Source: Pelagivirga sediminicola (GTDB lineage Bacteria > Pseudomonadota > Alphaproteobacteria > Rhodobacterales > Rhodobacteraceae). Taken from it: 64,000 nt of DNA. The notes under the pieces are model-generated. The model worked only from the letters and a program-made list of their open reading frames with translations. It was not told the DNA's origin and made no database searches. Position 1 is the stretch's first letter; each line of letters starts with the position of its first letter. The position numbers and the translations under genes were made by a program. Shown piece after piece: positions 52,370-61,639 of the stretch. The stretch covers positions 186,001-250,000 of the forward strand of contig NZ_QCYH01000001.1 in assembly GCF_003072125.1 (NCBI RefSeq). The letters run 5' to 3'.

Positions 52370-53050
52370 ATGACGACGCGTGACAAGAACAGTGGCGGCG
52401 CAGGCGGCACCTCGCCCAAACACGCGGCTGCGCTCAGCGATTTCATCGCCTATTGGCAGCGCATGCGCCGCGGCGGTGACGTGCCGCGCCGCTCGGACAT
52501 CGATCCGCGCGGGATCGAGGCGCTGTTGACCAATGCCTTCATCGCCGAACGGATCGCGCCGGGCCTTGCGCGCATGCGCATCGCCGGAAGCCATCTGACG
52601 GACCTGATGGGAATGGAGGTGCGCGGGATGCCGCTGAGCGCGTTCCTTGTGCCCGCACATCGCGACGCGCTTTCGCTGCATCTGGTGCGCCTTTTTGACG
52701 AACCGGCGATGGTGCGCCTGCAGCTGCTGTCACCCGGCGGGATCGGCGCGCCCGAGTTGACGGGCGAGATGCTGATCCTGCCGCTGCGCAGCGATCTGGG
52801 CGACATCTCGCGCGCGCTGGGATGTATCGTGACCACCGGCACGCCGGGACGCGGGCCGCGCCGTTTTGACATCACCCAAGGCCGCATCACGCCCCTTGAG
52901 GGCGCGGCGCATGTGCCGCAAGGCGCGGGTGAGGCGCCGCCCGCACGCCCGCAAGCCGTGCCCGGCTTTGCCGAGCCGCAGGCGCCGCTGGAGCGCAGCG
53001 CGGCACCGCGCAAGGGCGAGCGGCCCTATCTGCGCCTCGTCAAAAGCTGA
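52370..53050 (+). CDS. PAS_5-type (PF07310-like) protein
   Basis: The protein (226 aa) has a PAS-like core with FIAYWQRMRRGGDVPRRSDIDP and GLARMRIAGSHLTDLMGMEVRGMPLSAFL, a pattern widespread in Rhodobacterales and Rhizobiales proteins of the PAS_5 type. The domain may sense a small ligand or redox change; no output domain is attached. The C-terminal 50 residues are proline/alanine-rich. The start MTTRDKN is the best candidate, though its ribosome site is poor. Confidence 0.72.
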   Translation: MTTRDKNSGGAGGTSPKHAAALSDFIAYWQRMRRGGDVPRRSDIDPRGIEALLTNAFIAERIAPGLARMRIAGSHLTDLMGMEVRGMPLSAFLVPAHRDALSLHLVRLFDEPAMVRLQLLSPGGIGAPELTGEMLILPLRSDLGDISRALGCIVTTGTPGRGPRRFDITQGRITPLEGAAHVPQGAGEAPPARPQAVPGFAEPQAPLERSAAPRKGERPYLRLVKS

Positions 53051-53071
53051 GACGCTCGCGGTTCCGGACGC

Positions 53072-53111
53072 AAAAGGGCCGCGCGATAAATCCGTCACAC
53101 GGCCCCTTTTT
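53072..53111. terminator. Bidirectional terminator
   Basis: AAAAGGGCCG pairs with CGGCCCCTTTT (one bulged C) between the converging PAS and DAHP-synthase genes. T-runs follow in both directions. Confidence 0.65.
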
Positions 53112-53131
53112 CTCAATATCTATCGCGCCCT

Positions 53132-54499
53132 TTAAACCGCTTCGGCGTGGCGTTCCTGCCGGAGGGCCGACAGCTCTTCTGCCACCAGAAAGGCCAGCTC
53201 CAGCGATTGCGACGCATTCAGGCGCGGATCGCAGGCCGTATGATAGCGATCGCTCAGGTTTTCGTCCGTCACGGCCTGAACGCCGCCGATGCATTCGGTC
53301 ACGTCCTGTCCGGTCATCTCGAAATGGACGCCGCCGGGGATAGTGCCTTCGGCCTTGTGCACGGCAAAGAACTCACGCACCTCGCGCAGCACCGCATCGA
53401 AGGGCCGCGTCTTGTAGCCGGAGGCGGATTTGATGGTGTTGCCATGCATCGGATCGCACACCCACAGCACATTCGCGCCCTCGGCCTGAACCGTGCGGAT
53501 CAGCCGCGTCAGATGCTCCTGCACCTTGCCCGCGCCGAACCGCGCGATCAGGGTCAGTCGCCCGGCCTCGTTTGCCGGATTCAGCTTGGCCAGCAGGACC
53601 TTGAGATCGTCCTCGGTCATCGAGGGGCCGCATTTCAGGCCGATAGGGTTCAGCACGCCGCTGGCGAAATTCACATGCGCGCCATCCGGCTGGCGCGTCC
53701 GGTCGCCGATCCAGATCATGTGGCCCGACCCGGCCAGCCAGTTGCCGGAAGTGGAATCGAGCCGCGTCAGCGCCTCTTCGTATTCCAGCAGCAGCGACTC
53801 GTGGCTGGTGTAGAAATCGACCGTCTGCAGCGCCTCGGTGCTGCCGTTGTTGATGCCCGCCGCGCGCATGAAATCCAGCGCATCGCTGATGCGCGTTGCC
53901 ATCTCGCGATAGCGCGCCGCCTTCTCGCCCTCGGTAAAGCCCAGGGTCCAGCTGTGGACCTTGTTCATGTCCGCATAGCCGCCCTTGGAGAAGGCGCGCA
54001 GAAGGTTCAGCGTCGCCGCCGACTGGGTGTAGGCCTGCAACATCTTGGCCGGATCGGGCATGCGCGCGTCTTCGGAGAAGGGCAGCTCGTTGATGATGTC
54101 GCCGCGATAGCTGGGCAGCTCGACGCCGTCCACCACCTCGGTCGGGGCGCTGCGCGGCTTGGCGAACTGGCCGGCCATGCGGCCCACCTTGACCACCGGC
54201 ACCTTGGCCGCGAAGGTCAGCACCATCGCCATCTGCAGCATCACCTTGAACGTGTCGCGGATCGCATCGGCGCTGAACTGCTCGAACGCTTCGGCGCAAT
54301 CGCCGCCCTGCAGCAGGAACGCTTCGCCGCGCGATGCCGCGCCCAGCTGCGCCTTCAGGCGCCGCGCCTCGCCGGCAAAAACCAGCGGCGGGAATTGCGA
54401 CAGCCGCGCCTCGACCGATTCAAGCGCTTCGGCGTCGGTGTAATCGGGCATCTGGATGCGCGGCTTGGCGCGCCAGTCGGATTTTGTCCATTCTGCCAT
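53132..54499 (-). CDS. 3-deoxy-7-phosphoheptulonate synthase, class II
   Basis: Class II (plant-type) DAHP synthase condenses phosphoenolpyruvate and erythrose 4-phosphate, the first shikimate step. [27 protein letters not shown] (with the metal Cys), [37 protein letters not shown] and [11 protein letters not shown] are diagnostic. At 455 residues it is standard. Upstream in-frame sequence to 54607 lacks homology, so the start at 54499 is used; GGAG lies 9 bases upstream. With aroQ (30.4 kb) it serves aromatic amino-acid supply. Confidence 0.96.
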   Translation of the reverse strand: MAEWTKSDWRAKPRIQMPDYTDAEALESVEARLSQFPPLVFAGEARRLKAQLGAASRGEAFLLQGGDCAEAFEQFSADAIRDTFKVMLQMAMVLTFAAKVPVVKVGRMAGQFAKPRSAPTEVVDGVELPSYRGDIINELPFSEDARMPDPAKMLQAYTQSAATLNLLRAFSKGGYADMNKVHSWTLGFTEGEKAARYREMATRISDALDFMRAAGINNGSTEALQTVDFYTSHESLLLEYEEALTRLDSTSGNWLAGSGHMIWIGDRTRQPDGAHVNFASGVLNPIGLKCGPSMTEDDLKVLLAKLNPANEAGRLTLIARFGAGKVQEHLTRLIRTVQAEGANVLWVCDPMHGNTIKSASGYKTRPFDAVLREVREFFAVHKAEGTIPGGVHFEMTGQDVTECIGGVQAVTDENLSDRYHTACDPRLNASQSLELAFLVAEELSALRQERHAEAV

Positions 54500-54684
54500 T
54501 GTCTGCACTCCGCACTTTGGGCAATTCTGCACCGGGTCTATACTAAAGCCGCCGCCGGGTTGCCACACGAATATTGCGCGGAACCGGTCAATTCCCTGTG
54601 CGATCACCGGTCCAATCCCTTGTCAAAGCCTTCTTTTTCGTGTCTCACGGATGATGACGGAGCGGCAGCAGAGGATCCGTGACC

Positions 54685-55686
54685 ATGCCAAGCGATGCTC
54701 GCAGACCCCAGACCGGCACGCAAACCGCCCCTCGCCGTTTCGTGTTCGTGCTGTTGGAAAACTTCACCTTGCTGAGCTTCGCGGCGGCAATCGAGTGTCT
54801 GCGCATCGCCAACCGCATGGCCGAGCGGCAGCTTTACGACTGGACCATCGTCGGCGACAGCGAGGATGTCATCATGTGCTCGGCCGGGTCGCGCTTTCAG
54901 TTGGACGGCCCCCTGGGCGAGCTGACCCGCGACGATACCGTTCTGGTCTGCGGCGGCATCGACATTCAGCAGGCGGCGACCAAGCGGGTGATGAACTGGC
55001 TGCGCCGCGAGGCCCGACGCGGGCTGAAGATGGGCGGGCTGTGCACCGCCTCCTATGTTCTGGCGCGTTCGGGGCTTCTGGACGGCAAGCGCGCGACGAT
55101 CCACTGGGAAAACCACGACAGCTTTGCCGAGGAGTTTCCCGAAGTCGATCTGACGAAATCGGTCTTTACCATCGACGGCAACCGCATGACGACGGCGGGG
55201 GGCACCTCGTCGATTGACCTGATGCTCAGCATCATCGCGCAGGACCATGATGAAAAGCTGGCCAATGCCGTGGCCGACCAGTTGATCTATTCGTCGATCC
55301 GCACCGATCAGGACACGCAGCGCCTGTCCGTTCCCACCCGCATCGGCGTGCGCCATCCCAAGCTGAGCCAGGTCATCCAGATGATGGAATCCAATATCGA
55401 AGAGCCGATCAGCCCGGCGGTCCTTGCGCGGGATGCCGGCATGTCCACCCGGCAGCTGGAGCGGCTGTTCCGCCGCTATCTCAGCCGCTCGCCCAAGCGC
55501 TACTACATGGAACTGCGGCTGCAAAAGGCGCGCAACCTGTTGATGCAAACCGATATGTCGGTGATCAACGTCGCGCTTGCCTGCGGGTTCTCGTCGCCGT
55601 CGCATTTCTCCAAATGCTACCGCGCGCATTACAGCACGACACCCTACCGCGAACGCGGCTCGCATACCTCGCGCCTGTCGGTCTGA
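54685..55686 (+). CDS. GlxA-type AraC regulator
   Basis: A DJ-1/PfpI-like amidotransferase domain (RFVFVLLENFTLLSFAAAIECLR, then MGGLCTASYVLARSGLLDG with the nucleophile-elbow Cys) precedes an AraC DNA-binding domain (MSTRQLERLFRRYLSRSPKRYYMELRLQKARNLL). This is the GlxA family, which regulates use of nitrogen compounds such as arginine or glycine betaine. AGAGGA is 9 bases before the ATG at 54685, better than the GTG at 54679. Length 333 is typical. Confidence 0.92.
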   Translation: MPSDARRPQTGTQTAPRRFVFVLLENFTLLSFAAAIECLRIANRMAERQLYDWTIVGDSEDVIMCSAGSRFQLDGPLGELTRDDTVLVCGGIDIQQAATKRVMNWLRREARRGLKMGGLCTASYVLARSGLLDGKRATIHWENHDSFAEEFPEVDLTKSVFTIDGNRMTTAGGTSSIDLMLSIIAQDHDEKLANAVADQLIYSSIRTDQDTQRLSVPTRIGVRHPKLSQVIQMMESNIEEPISPAVLARDAGMSTRQLERLFRRYLSRSPKRYYMELRLQKARNLLMQTDMSVINVALACGFSSPSHFSKCYRAHYSTTPYRERGSHTSRLSV

Positions 55687-55690
55687 GCCA

Positions 55691-56782
55691 TCAGGGCGCC
55701 ATGCGGTAAAGCGCGCCCTGCCCCTCGCTGAGAAACCAGATCGCGCCGTCCGGGCCTTCGCGGATGTCACGCAGCCGCGCGGTTTCGGCGCCCTGAAGGC
55801 GCTGGACCTCGCGCAGCGGATCGCCCGACAGGCGCGAGATGAAGCCGAATTTCAGCGACCCGGTAAAGAAATCGCCCTCCCATTCGGGCCATAGCGCGCC
55901 GGAATAGATCATCAGCCCCGAGGGCGCGATGCTGGGATCCCAATAGAACTCGGGCTGCTGCATCCCCGGCTTTTGCGTGCCCTCGCCGATCCGCGCGCCG
56001 GAATAATGCCGCCCGTAGGATATGACAGGCCAGCCGTAATTGGCGCCCTTGGCGATGCGGTTCACCTCGTCGCCGCCCTTTGCACCGTGTTCGGTGACCC
56101 AAAGCGCGCCCTCGGTGTCGAGCGCGGCGCCTTGCGGATTTCGGTGCCCGAAGGACCATATCGCCGCTTTCGCGCCGGGCTGCCCTGCAAACGGATTGCC
56201 GGGCGCGGGATCTCCCGCGCGGGTCAGGCGCAGCACGCTGCCATTCTCGCGCGCCAGATCCTGCGCCGAGGGGCGATCGCCCCGCTCGCCGACAGTCATG
56301 TAAAGCAGGCCATCCGCCCCCTCGACAAGCCGCGAGCCGAAATGCTGCCCCCCGCGGCTGCCCGGCGTGATCTGGTAGAGCACGCGCCAATCGCCGAGCG
56401 CGTCCGCGCCCTCGGGCAGGATCGCCGTGGCCAGCGCGGTGCCCGCGCCGCCGGGCTGCTCCAGCGCCTGCGTGAAATAAAGCTGCCGCGTGCGGGCAAA
56501 ATCGCGTGGCACCAGAATGTCCAGAAGACCGCCCTGCCCGATCTGCGCAACAGGCCCGACGCCGCCCAGCTCGGATGTCTGCCCATCCTTCAGACGCCAC
56601 AATCGGCCGCGTTTTTCGGTGATCAAGACGTCGCCACCCGGCAGAAACCCAAACGCCCAGGGGCCGGTCAGGCCGGACGCCATCTGCGTGACAGACGCCG
56701 GGGCGTCCGGCCCCTCCAGCGTCTGGGCGCTAGCCGGAAGCGCCAGCCACAGCGAGGCGAGAAGGAGGCGAAGCAGGATCAT
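55691..56782 (-). CDS. PQQ-dependent sugar dehydrogenase (Asd/YliI-like)
   Basis: A signal peptide (MILLRLLLASLWLALPASAQ) precedes a six-bladed beta propeller of the soluble glucose/sorbosone dehydrogenase family. GLTGPWAFGFLPGGDVLITEK, the SRGGQHFGSRL metal/PQQ region, SFGHRNPQGAALD and WVTEHGAKGGDEVN match. It oxidises aldose sugars in the periplasm, if PQQ is made. Length 363 fits. It converges on the AraC gene. Confidence 0.9.
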   Translation of the reverse strand: MILLRLLLASLWLALPASAQTLEGPDAPASVTQMASGLTGPWAFGFLPGGDVLITEKRGRLWRLKDGQTSELGGVGPVAQIGQGGLLDILVPRDFARTRQLYFTQALEQPGGAGTALATAILPEGADALGDWRVLYQITPGSRGGQHFGSRLVEGADGLLYMTVGERGDRPSAQDLARENGSVLRLTRAGDPAPGNPFAGQPGAKAAIWSFGHRNPQGAALDTEGALWVTEHGAKGGDEVNRIAKGANYGWPVISYGRHYSGARIGEGTQKPGMQQPEFYWDPSIAPSGLMIYSGALWPEWEGDFFTGSLKFGFISRLSGDPLREVQRLQGAETARLRDIREGPDGAIWFLSEGQGALYRMAP

Positions 56783-56835
56783 CCCGCGATCATACCCCAA
56801 ACGCCGGGCGAAATACAGCAGAGCGCACGGCGCGG

Positions 56836-58788
56836 TCAGGCCCGCTTGCCCACCATCCGGGCGATGCCCAGCACCTCCAGCACCTTCGCCTCGATCTGCT
56901 GCGCGCCCATGCCGGCGACCGCGTACATATCCGCAGGGCTGGCCTGATCGATGAAGATATCGGGCAGCACCATGGAGCGGAATTTCAACCCGTGGTCAAA
57001 CACGCCCTCATCGGCCAGCAGCTGTGCCACATGGCTGCCGAACCCGCCGACGGCGCCCTCCTCGATGGTAATCAGCGCCTCGTGATCCTCGGCCAGCTTC
57101 AGGATCATCTCGCGGTCCAGCGGTTTGGCAAAGCGGGCGTCGGCGATGGTGGGCGTGATGCCGCGCGCCGCCAGCGCCTCGGCGGCGCGGCGCACTTCGC
57201 CCAGACGCGTGCCGAAGCTGAGGATCGCCGCGCGGCTGCCCTCGGCGATCATGCGGCCCTTGCCGATCGGCAGGATCTCGCCGCGCTCGGGCATCGTCAC
57301 GCCTTCGCCGTCGCCGCGCGGATAGCGGAACGCGATCGGGCCATCGTCATGCGCGGCGGCGGTGGCCACCATATGCACCAGCTCGGCCTCGTCGGCGGCG
57401 GCCATGACGACAAATCCCGGCAGATTGGCCAGAAACGCGATGTCATAGCTGCCTGCATGGGTCGCGCCATCGGCGCCGACCAGCCCGGCCCGGTCGATGG
57501 CGAAGCGCACCGGCAGCCGCTGGATCGCGACGTCATGCACGACCTGATCGTAGCCGCGCTGCAGGAATGTCGAATAGAGCGCGCAGAACGGGCGCAGGCC
57601 CCCGGCCGCCATGCCCGCGGCAAAGGTGACGGCGTGCTGCTCGGCAATGCCCACGTCAAAGCAGCGCGAGGGATACCGCTCGGCCATGAGGCCAAGGCCG
57701 GTGCCGTCCGGCATCGCCGCCGTGACCGCGACGATGCGGTCATCCCTTGCCGCAAGATCCACCAGCGCCCGCCCGAAAACCGAGGTATAGCTGGGCGCGT
57801 TGCTGGGCGGCTTGCTCTGCTTGCCGGTGACGATATCGAATTTGGCCGTCGCGTGCCCGCCGTCATCGGCGCCCTCGGCGGGGGCATAGCCCTTGCCCTT
57901 CTTGGTCAGCACATGGATCAGCATCGGACCGGTCGCGCGCTGATGCACGGTGCGCAGGATCGGCAAAAGCTGCTCCATGTCGTGCCCGTCGATCGGGCCC
58001 AGATAGGAAAACCCAAGCTCTTCGAACAGCGTGCCGCCGACGGCCAGCCCCTTGAGCATGTCCCGCGCACGGCGCGCGCCTGCCTGCAGCGGCGGCGGCA
58101 ACAGCGATATGGCCCCCTTGGCGGCGGCTTTCAGTTCCTGAAAGGGCTGCTCGGCGTATAGCCGCGACAGGTAGGACGACAGCGCGCCGACCGGGGGCGC
58201 GATGGACATCTCGTTATCGTTCAGGATCACGAACATCCGCTTGCCAAGCGCGCCGGCGTTGTTCATCGCCTCGAAGGCCATGCCGGCACTCATCGCGCCG
58301 TCGCCGATGATCGCCACCGCATCGCCATGGCCGGTATCGCAGGCGCCCCCCAGATCGCGCGCCACGGCAAAGCCGAGCGCGGCGCTGATCGAAGTGCTGG
58401 AATGGGCGGCGCCGAACGGATCGTAGGGCGATTCCGAGCGCTTGGTGAATCCGCTGATCCCGTCCTTCTGGCGCAGGGTTTTCATGCGGTCCCGGCGCCC
58501 GGTCAGGATCTTGTGGGGATAGCTTTGATGGCTGACATCCCAGATGATCTTGTCGCGGGGCGCATCGAAGATCGCATGCAGCGCCACGGTCAACTCCACC
58601 ACGCCAAGCCCCGCGCCCAGATGCCCGCCGGTCTGCGACACCGTGCGCACGGTTTCCAGCCGCAACTCATCGGCCAGCTGCGACAGCTCGCGGTCGCTGA
58701 GCCGCTTCATGTCGGCGGGGCTGGCGATACGGTCCAGAAGCGGCGTGTTCGGCGCCGATGGGGTTTCTGGCGTGGGCTCGGTGGTCAT
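56836..58788 (-). CDS. dxs: 1-deoxy-D-xylulose-5-phosphate synthase
   Basis: DXS makes the first intermediate of the MEP isoprenoid pathway from pyruvate and glyceraldehyde 3-phosphate. The thiamine-diphosphate motif [33 protein letters not shown], and [17 protein letters not shown] with the catalytic Glu are all present. Length 650 is standard. It ends the xseB-ispA-dxs operon, 27 bp after ispA, a typical MEP-locus arrangement. Confidence 0.97.
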   Translation of the reverse strand: MTTEPTPETPSAPNTPLLDRIASPADMKRLSDRELSQLADELRLETVRTVSQTGGHLGAGLGVVELTVALHAIFDAPRDKIIWDVSHQSYPHKILTGRRDRMKTLRQKDGISGFTKRSESPYDPFGAAHSSTSISAALGFAVARDLGGACDTGHGDAVAIIGDGAMSAGMAFEAMNNAGALGKRMFVILNDNEMSIAPPVGALSSYLSRLYAEQPFQELKAAAKGAISLLPPPLQAGARRARDMLKGLAVGGTLFEELGFSYLGPIDGHDMEQLLPILRTVHQRATGPMLIHVLTKKGKGYAPAEGADDGGHATAKFDIVTGKQSKPPSNAPSYTSVFGRALVDLAARDDRIVAVTAAMPDGTGLGLMAERYPSRCFDVGIAEQHAVTFAAGMAAGGLRPFCALYSTFLQRGYDQVVHDVAIQRLPVRFAIDRAGLVGADGATHAGSYDIAFLANLPGFVVMAAADEAELVHMVATAAAHDDGPIAFRYPRGDGEGVTMPERGEILPIGKGRMIAEGSRAAILSFGTRLGEVRRAAEALAARGITPTIADARFAKPLDREMILKLAEDHEALITIEEGAVGGFGSHVAQLLADEGVFDHGLKFRSMVLPDIFIDQASPADMYAVAGMGAQQIEAKVLEVLGIARMVGKRA

Positions 58789-58815
58789 GGCACTGCCCCT
58801 CCTCGGGGCGTCAGG

Positions 58816-59676
58816 TCAGCTGTGACGCGAGATAGCGAAGCGCGCGGTCTGCTGCAAGGTCGCTGCGGCCGCGCCGTAAACAGATAGCGCGTCGCACGCG
58901 GCGTCAACCAGTTCGGCCGCGCGGGCGCGCGCGCCCTCCAGCCCCAGAAGCGACACGAAGGTCGCCTTGCCGGCCGCCGCATCCTTGCCCACGGCCTTGC
59001 CGGCGGCGGCGGCGTCTCCGGTCACGTCGATCACGTCGTCATGGATCTGGAACGCCTGCCCCATCGCCGCCGCATAGCGGATCAGCGGCGCGGGATCGGC
59101 GCCTGCCATACGCGCCCCGGCCGCCGCGCTCCATTCGAAAAGCGCGCCGGTCTTGCCGGCCTGCAGCGCGGTGATCTGCTCCAGCGACAGGGGCGCGCGC
59201 GCCCGCTCGGCGGCCATGTCCAGCGCCTGCCCCATCACCATCCCCTGCCCGCCCGCGGCGCGCGCAAGGCTCAGCGCCAGCTCGGCGCGGATGGCGGCGC
59301 TGCCGGTGCTGGCATGCGTGACCAGCTCGAAGGCCAGCGCCTGCAACGCGTCACCGGTCAGAACCGCGGTCATTTCGTCCCATTTGACATGCACCGTCGG
59401 CTGGCCGCGCCGCTCGGCGTCGTCATCCATGCAAGGCAGATCATCGTGAACAAGGCTGTAGGCATGCATCGCCTCGATCCCGCAGGCAGGCCAGATCGCG
59501 GCGCCTGCCTCTACCCCGTGCAGGCGCGCGCCCTCCAGCACCAGAAAGGCGCGCAGCCGCTTGCCGCCCTGCAGCGCGTGGCGCATCGCATCGCCCACAT
59601 CACCGCCAAAGGGCGCAAGCACCTGCGACAGATGCGCCGCGACGATGCGCGCCGCCTCATCCAGCCGGGTCTGCAC
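58816..59676 (-). CDS. ispA: Farnesyl/geranyl diphosphate synthase
   Basis: The short-chain prenyl transferase builds geranyl and farnesyl diphosphate. Aspartate-rich motif 1 DDLPCMDDD and motif 2 (IHDDVIDVTGD) are present, with GGKRLRAFLV and KTGALFEWSAAAG. The GTG start at 59676 lies 6 bp after the xseB stop. Length 286 fits. It supplies precursors for ubiquinone and membrane lipids together with dxs. Confidence 0.95.
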   Translation of the reverse strand: MQTRLDEAARIVAAHLSQVLAPFGGDVGDAMRHALQGGKRLRAFLVLEGARLHGVEAGAAIWPACGIEAMHAYSLVHDDLPCMDDDAERRGQPTVHVKWDEMTAVLTGDALQALAFELVTHASTGSAAIRAELALSLARAAGGQGMVMGQALDMAAERARAPLSLEQITALQAGKTGALFEWSAAAGARMAGADPAPLIRYAAAMGQAFQIHDDVIDVTGDAAAAGKAVGKDAAAGKATFVSLLGLEGARARAAELVDAACDALSVYGAAAATLQQTARFAISRHS

Positions 59677-59682
59677 GGCGCG

Positions 59683-59925
59683 CTACAGACCTTCGACGGG
59701 CGTGGTGCCGACAGGCTGGCCCTGGCCGTCCAGCGTTATGGCGGCGACCTTTTCCTCGGCCTCTTTCAACTTGGCTTCGCAGCGTTTTTTCAGCGCCGCG
59801 CCCCGCTCGTAAAGCGTGATGGATTCGTCCAGCGCGACATCGCCGCGCTCCAGCCTGCCGACGACCTGCTCCAGCTCCTTCATGGCCTCTTCGAACGTCA
59901 TCTCGGCTACGTTTGTCTCGCTCAT
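59683..59925 (-). CDS. xseB: Exodeoxyribonuclease VII small subunit
   Basis: The 80-residue coiled-coil subunit (MTFEEAMKELEQVVGRLERGDVALDESITLYERG) is diagnostic. With XseA it makes exonuclease VII, which removes single-stranded DNA. It heads the ispA-dxs operon, a common placement. The large subunit is encoded elsewhere. Confidence 0.96.
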   Translation of the reverse strand: MSETNVAEMTFEEAMKELEQVVGRLERGDVALDESITLYERGAALKKRCEAKLKEAEEKVAAITLDGQGQPVGTTPVEGL

Positions 59926-60060
59926 ATGCGGCTGGTCCTTTGTCAGTGAGGCGGCCCGTCAGGCATTCGGCGCGCAGCATAACCGCGCGCCCACAGGTGT
60001 TCAATCGCCGCGAGCGGCATTTCGGTTGACCGCCTCGCAGCGCTGCGATTGACTGCGCCG

Positions 60061-61041
60061 ATGACGCCCCGGCTGCCCCCCATTCCCGACCTTGACGCGA
60101 TGATGCAGATCACCGCACGGCTGGACGCCGCGCGCCGCCGCGTGCCCGAACTGGCCGGGGCCGAACCGGGCGACCTGATCCGGCATGTGCCGGGCAAAAG
60201 GGCGATTTTTCACGGCACGCTGGACGGACGGCGGGTGGTCTTCCGGATGCACCTGACGGCGGAGCATGACGCCGCGCGCCGCGAATGGGATGAGTTGCAG
60301 CGCCTTTGGCCCCACATGGCGACGGGCGATCTGCGCACGCCCCAGCCGGTCGCGGCCAGCATCGCGGACGGCATCATCGTGCTGGAGCGCGTCACCGGCA
60401 CCCCCCTGCTGGAGCTGCTCTACCAGACCGCGCCGCCTGCGCGCCGCGCGTGGCTGCGCCCGGCGGCGACGTGGCTGCGCCGCAGCACGGCCATGTCCGA
60501 GGATTGGCGCGCGCCGCGCCCCGATGCATGGGTTGCGCGCGCCGAGGCTGCATCCACCTGCCAACCCTTCGCGCAGCTGCGCGCGCTGGAGGAGGACATT
60601 CTGGCCCAGATGCGGCGCCTTGCGCCCGCCGTCGCGGCCGCGCCGTGGCGGACCGCGATCTGCCACGGCGATTTTCATCCCAACAACCTGATCGCGGACG
60701 GCGCGCGCCTGACCGGCATCGATCTGGGCGGATCGCAGCGCCTGCCGGTGCTCAAGGACGCCGCCCGCTTTGCCATGTATATGGGCCGCAGGCGCCTGAA
60801 CCTGTCGGGCGCGACATGCCTCGGCGTCGACGCCGCCTGTCTTGGCGCGTTTTCGGCCGCGCTGGACCTCAGCGCGCAGGAGCGCGGCGCGACGCTGCCG
60901 TTCTTTCTGGCGGTCGAGGCGCTGATCCGCGTCGAGACGGTCCAGCTGCCGCCATCGCGCATCATCCGGGCGGAAAGGATGTACCGCGCGCTGCTTGCCG
61001 ATCTGAAGCGCACACAGCCGGAGACGCCGTTATTCGGATGA
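60061..61041 (+). CDS. Aminoglycoside/choline phosphotransferase-family protein
   Basis: The kinase catalytic loop ICHGDFHPNNLI (Brenner motif) and the metal motif IDLGGSQRLPVLKD, where the second Asp-equivalent site follows, define the APH/choline-kinase fold. The N-lobe with KRAIFHGTLDGRRVVFRMHL is shorter than usual. Members phosphorylate small alcohols or cell-wall sugars; nothing marks antibiotic resistance. Start at ATG 60061. Length 326. The substrate is not recognised. Confidence 0.78.
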   Translation: MTPRLPPIPDLDAMMQITARLDAARRRVPELAGAEPGDLIRHVPGKRAIFHGTLDGRRVVFRMHLTAEHDAARREWDELQRLWPHMATGDLRTPQPVAASIADGIIVLERVTGTPLLELLYQTAPPARRAWLRPAATWLRRSTAMSEDWRAPRPDAWVARAEAASTCQPFAQLRALEEDILAQMRRLAPAVAAAPWRTAICHGDFHPNNLIADGARLTGIDLGGSQRLPVLKDAARFAMYMGRRRLNLSGATCLGVDAACLGAFSAALDLSAQERGATLPFFLAVEALIRVETVQLPPSRIIRAERMYRALLADLKRTQPETPLFG

Positions 61042-61192
61042 TGCGCCGCGCAGCCCATACCTGTCTTGACGCAGGGTCAATATGCTGGGATGCTTGGCAT
61101 CGCCTCGGTACGCGGGCCTGAGCACTCTCCCCATCGGGGCTGTGCCGGAGCGTGGCGCCGAAGCGGCATGTCATATTTTGGGGAACCATCTC

Positions 61193-61393
61193 ATGAAAAA
61201 ATTCGCATTGGCGGCCACCGCCGCCATCACGCTGACCGCCGCACCGCTTCATGCGGGCAATGTTCAGGCGCCGGTCATGGAACCTGCGGTTATCGAAGCC
61301 GAGACAGCCAGCTCGTCGGCCAACCAGGCCGAGATGGTGGCGGTGACATTGACCGCTCTGATCTTTGTGACGGCGCTCGTCACGGCCTACTGA
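61193..61393 (+). CDS. Small membrane protein with signal peptide
   Basis: The 66-residue product starts MKKFALAATAAITLTAAPLHA, a clear signal peptide. A short polar stretch and a C-terminal membrane helix (MVAVTLTALIFVTALVTAY) follow. GGGGA lies 8 bases before the ATG. Rhodobacterales carry many such small envelope proteins of unknown use; I cannot name this one. A strong terminator lies about 85 bp further on. Confidence 0.65.
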   Translation: MKKFALAATAAITLTAAPLHAGNVQAPVMEPAVIEAETASSSANQAEMVAVTLTALIFVTALVTAY

Positions 61394-61476
61394 CGCGGCG
61401 CATCATGCGGTGCGACCGGGGATAAACGCGAGCCCATGCGGGCCGCGCAGGTGCCATCTGTGCGGTCATGGATGTG

Positions 61477-61507
61477 AAAAGGGGCGCCGATGACCGGCGC
61501 CCCTTTT
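61477..61507. terminator. Rho-independent terminator, both directions
   Basis: A 12-bp stem (AAAAGGGGCGCC with GGCGCCCCTTTT) encloses a 7-nt loop. T-runs occur at both ends, serving the small membrane protein and possibly lon. Confidence 0.8.
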
Positions 61508-61603
61508 CCGTATCTTCAATTTCGTCGCCCACTCCGTGATCCGGATGCAGAGGCCAGATAGGGATTTAGCCATCATCCCCCGGAGTCCGAGCAAGCCACG
61601 AAG

Positions 61604-61633
61604 GCGCGCAACGCTCGATCTCGCGTTGCGCGC
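61604..61633. repeat. Stem-loop just past lon
   Basis: GCGCGCAACG (61604-61613) pairs perfectly with CGTTGCGCGC (61624-61633), 6 bp past the lon stop. No T-run follows, so it is probably an mRNA 3'-end structure. Confidence 0.5.
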
Positions 61634-61639
61634 ATCCGC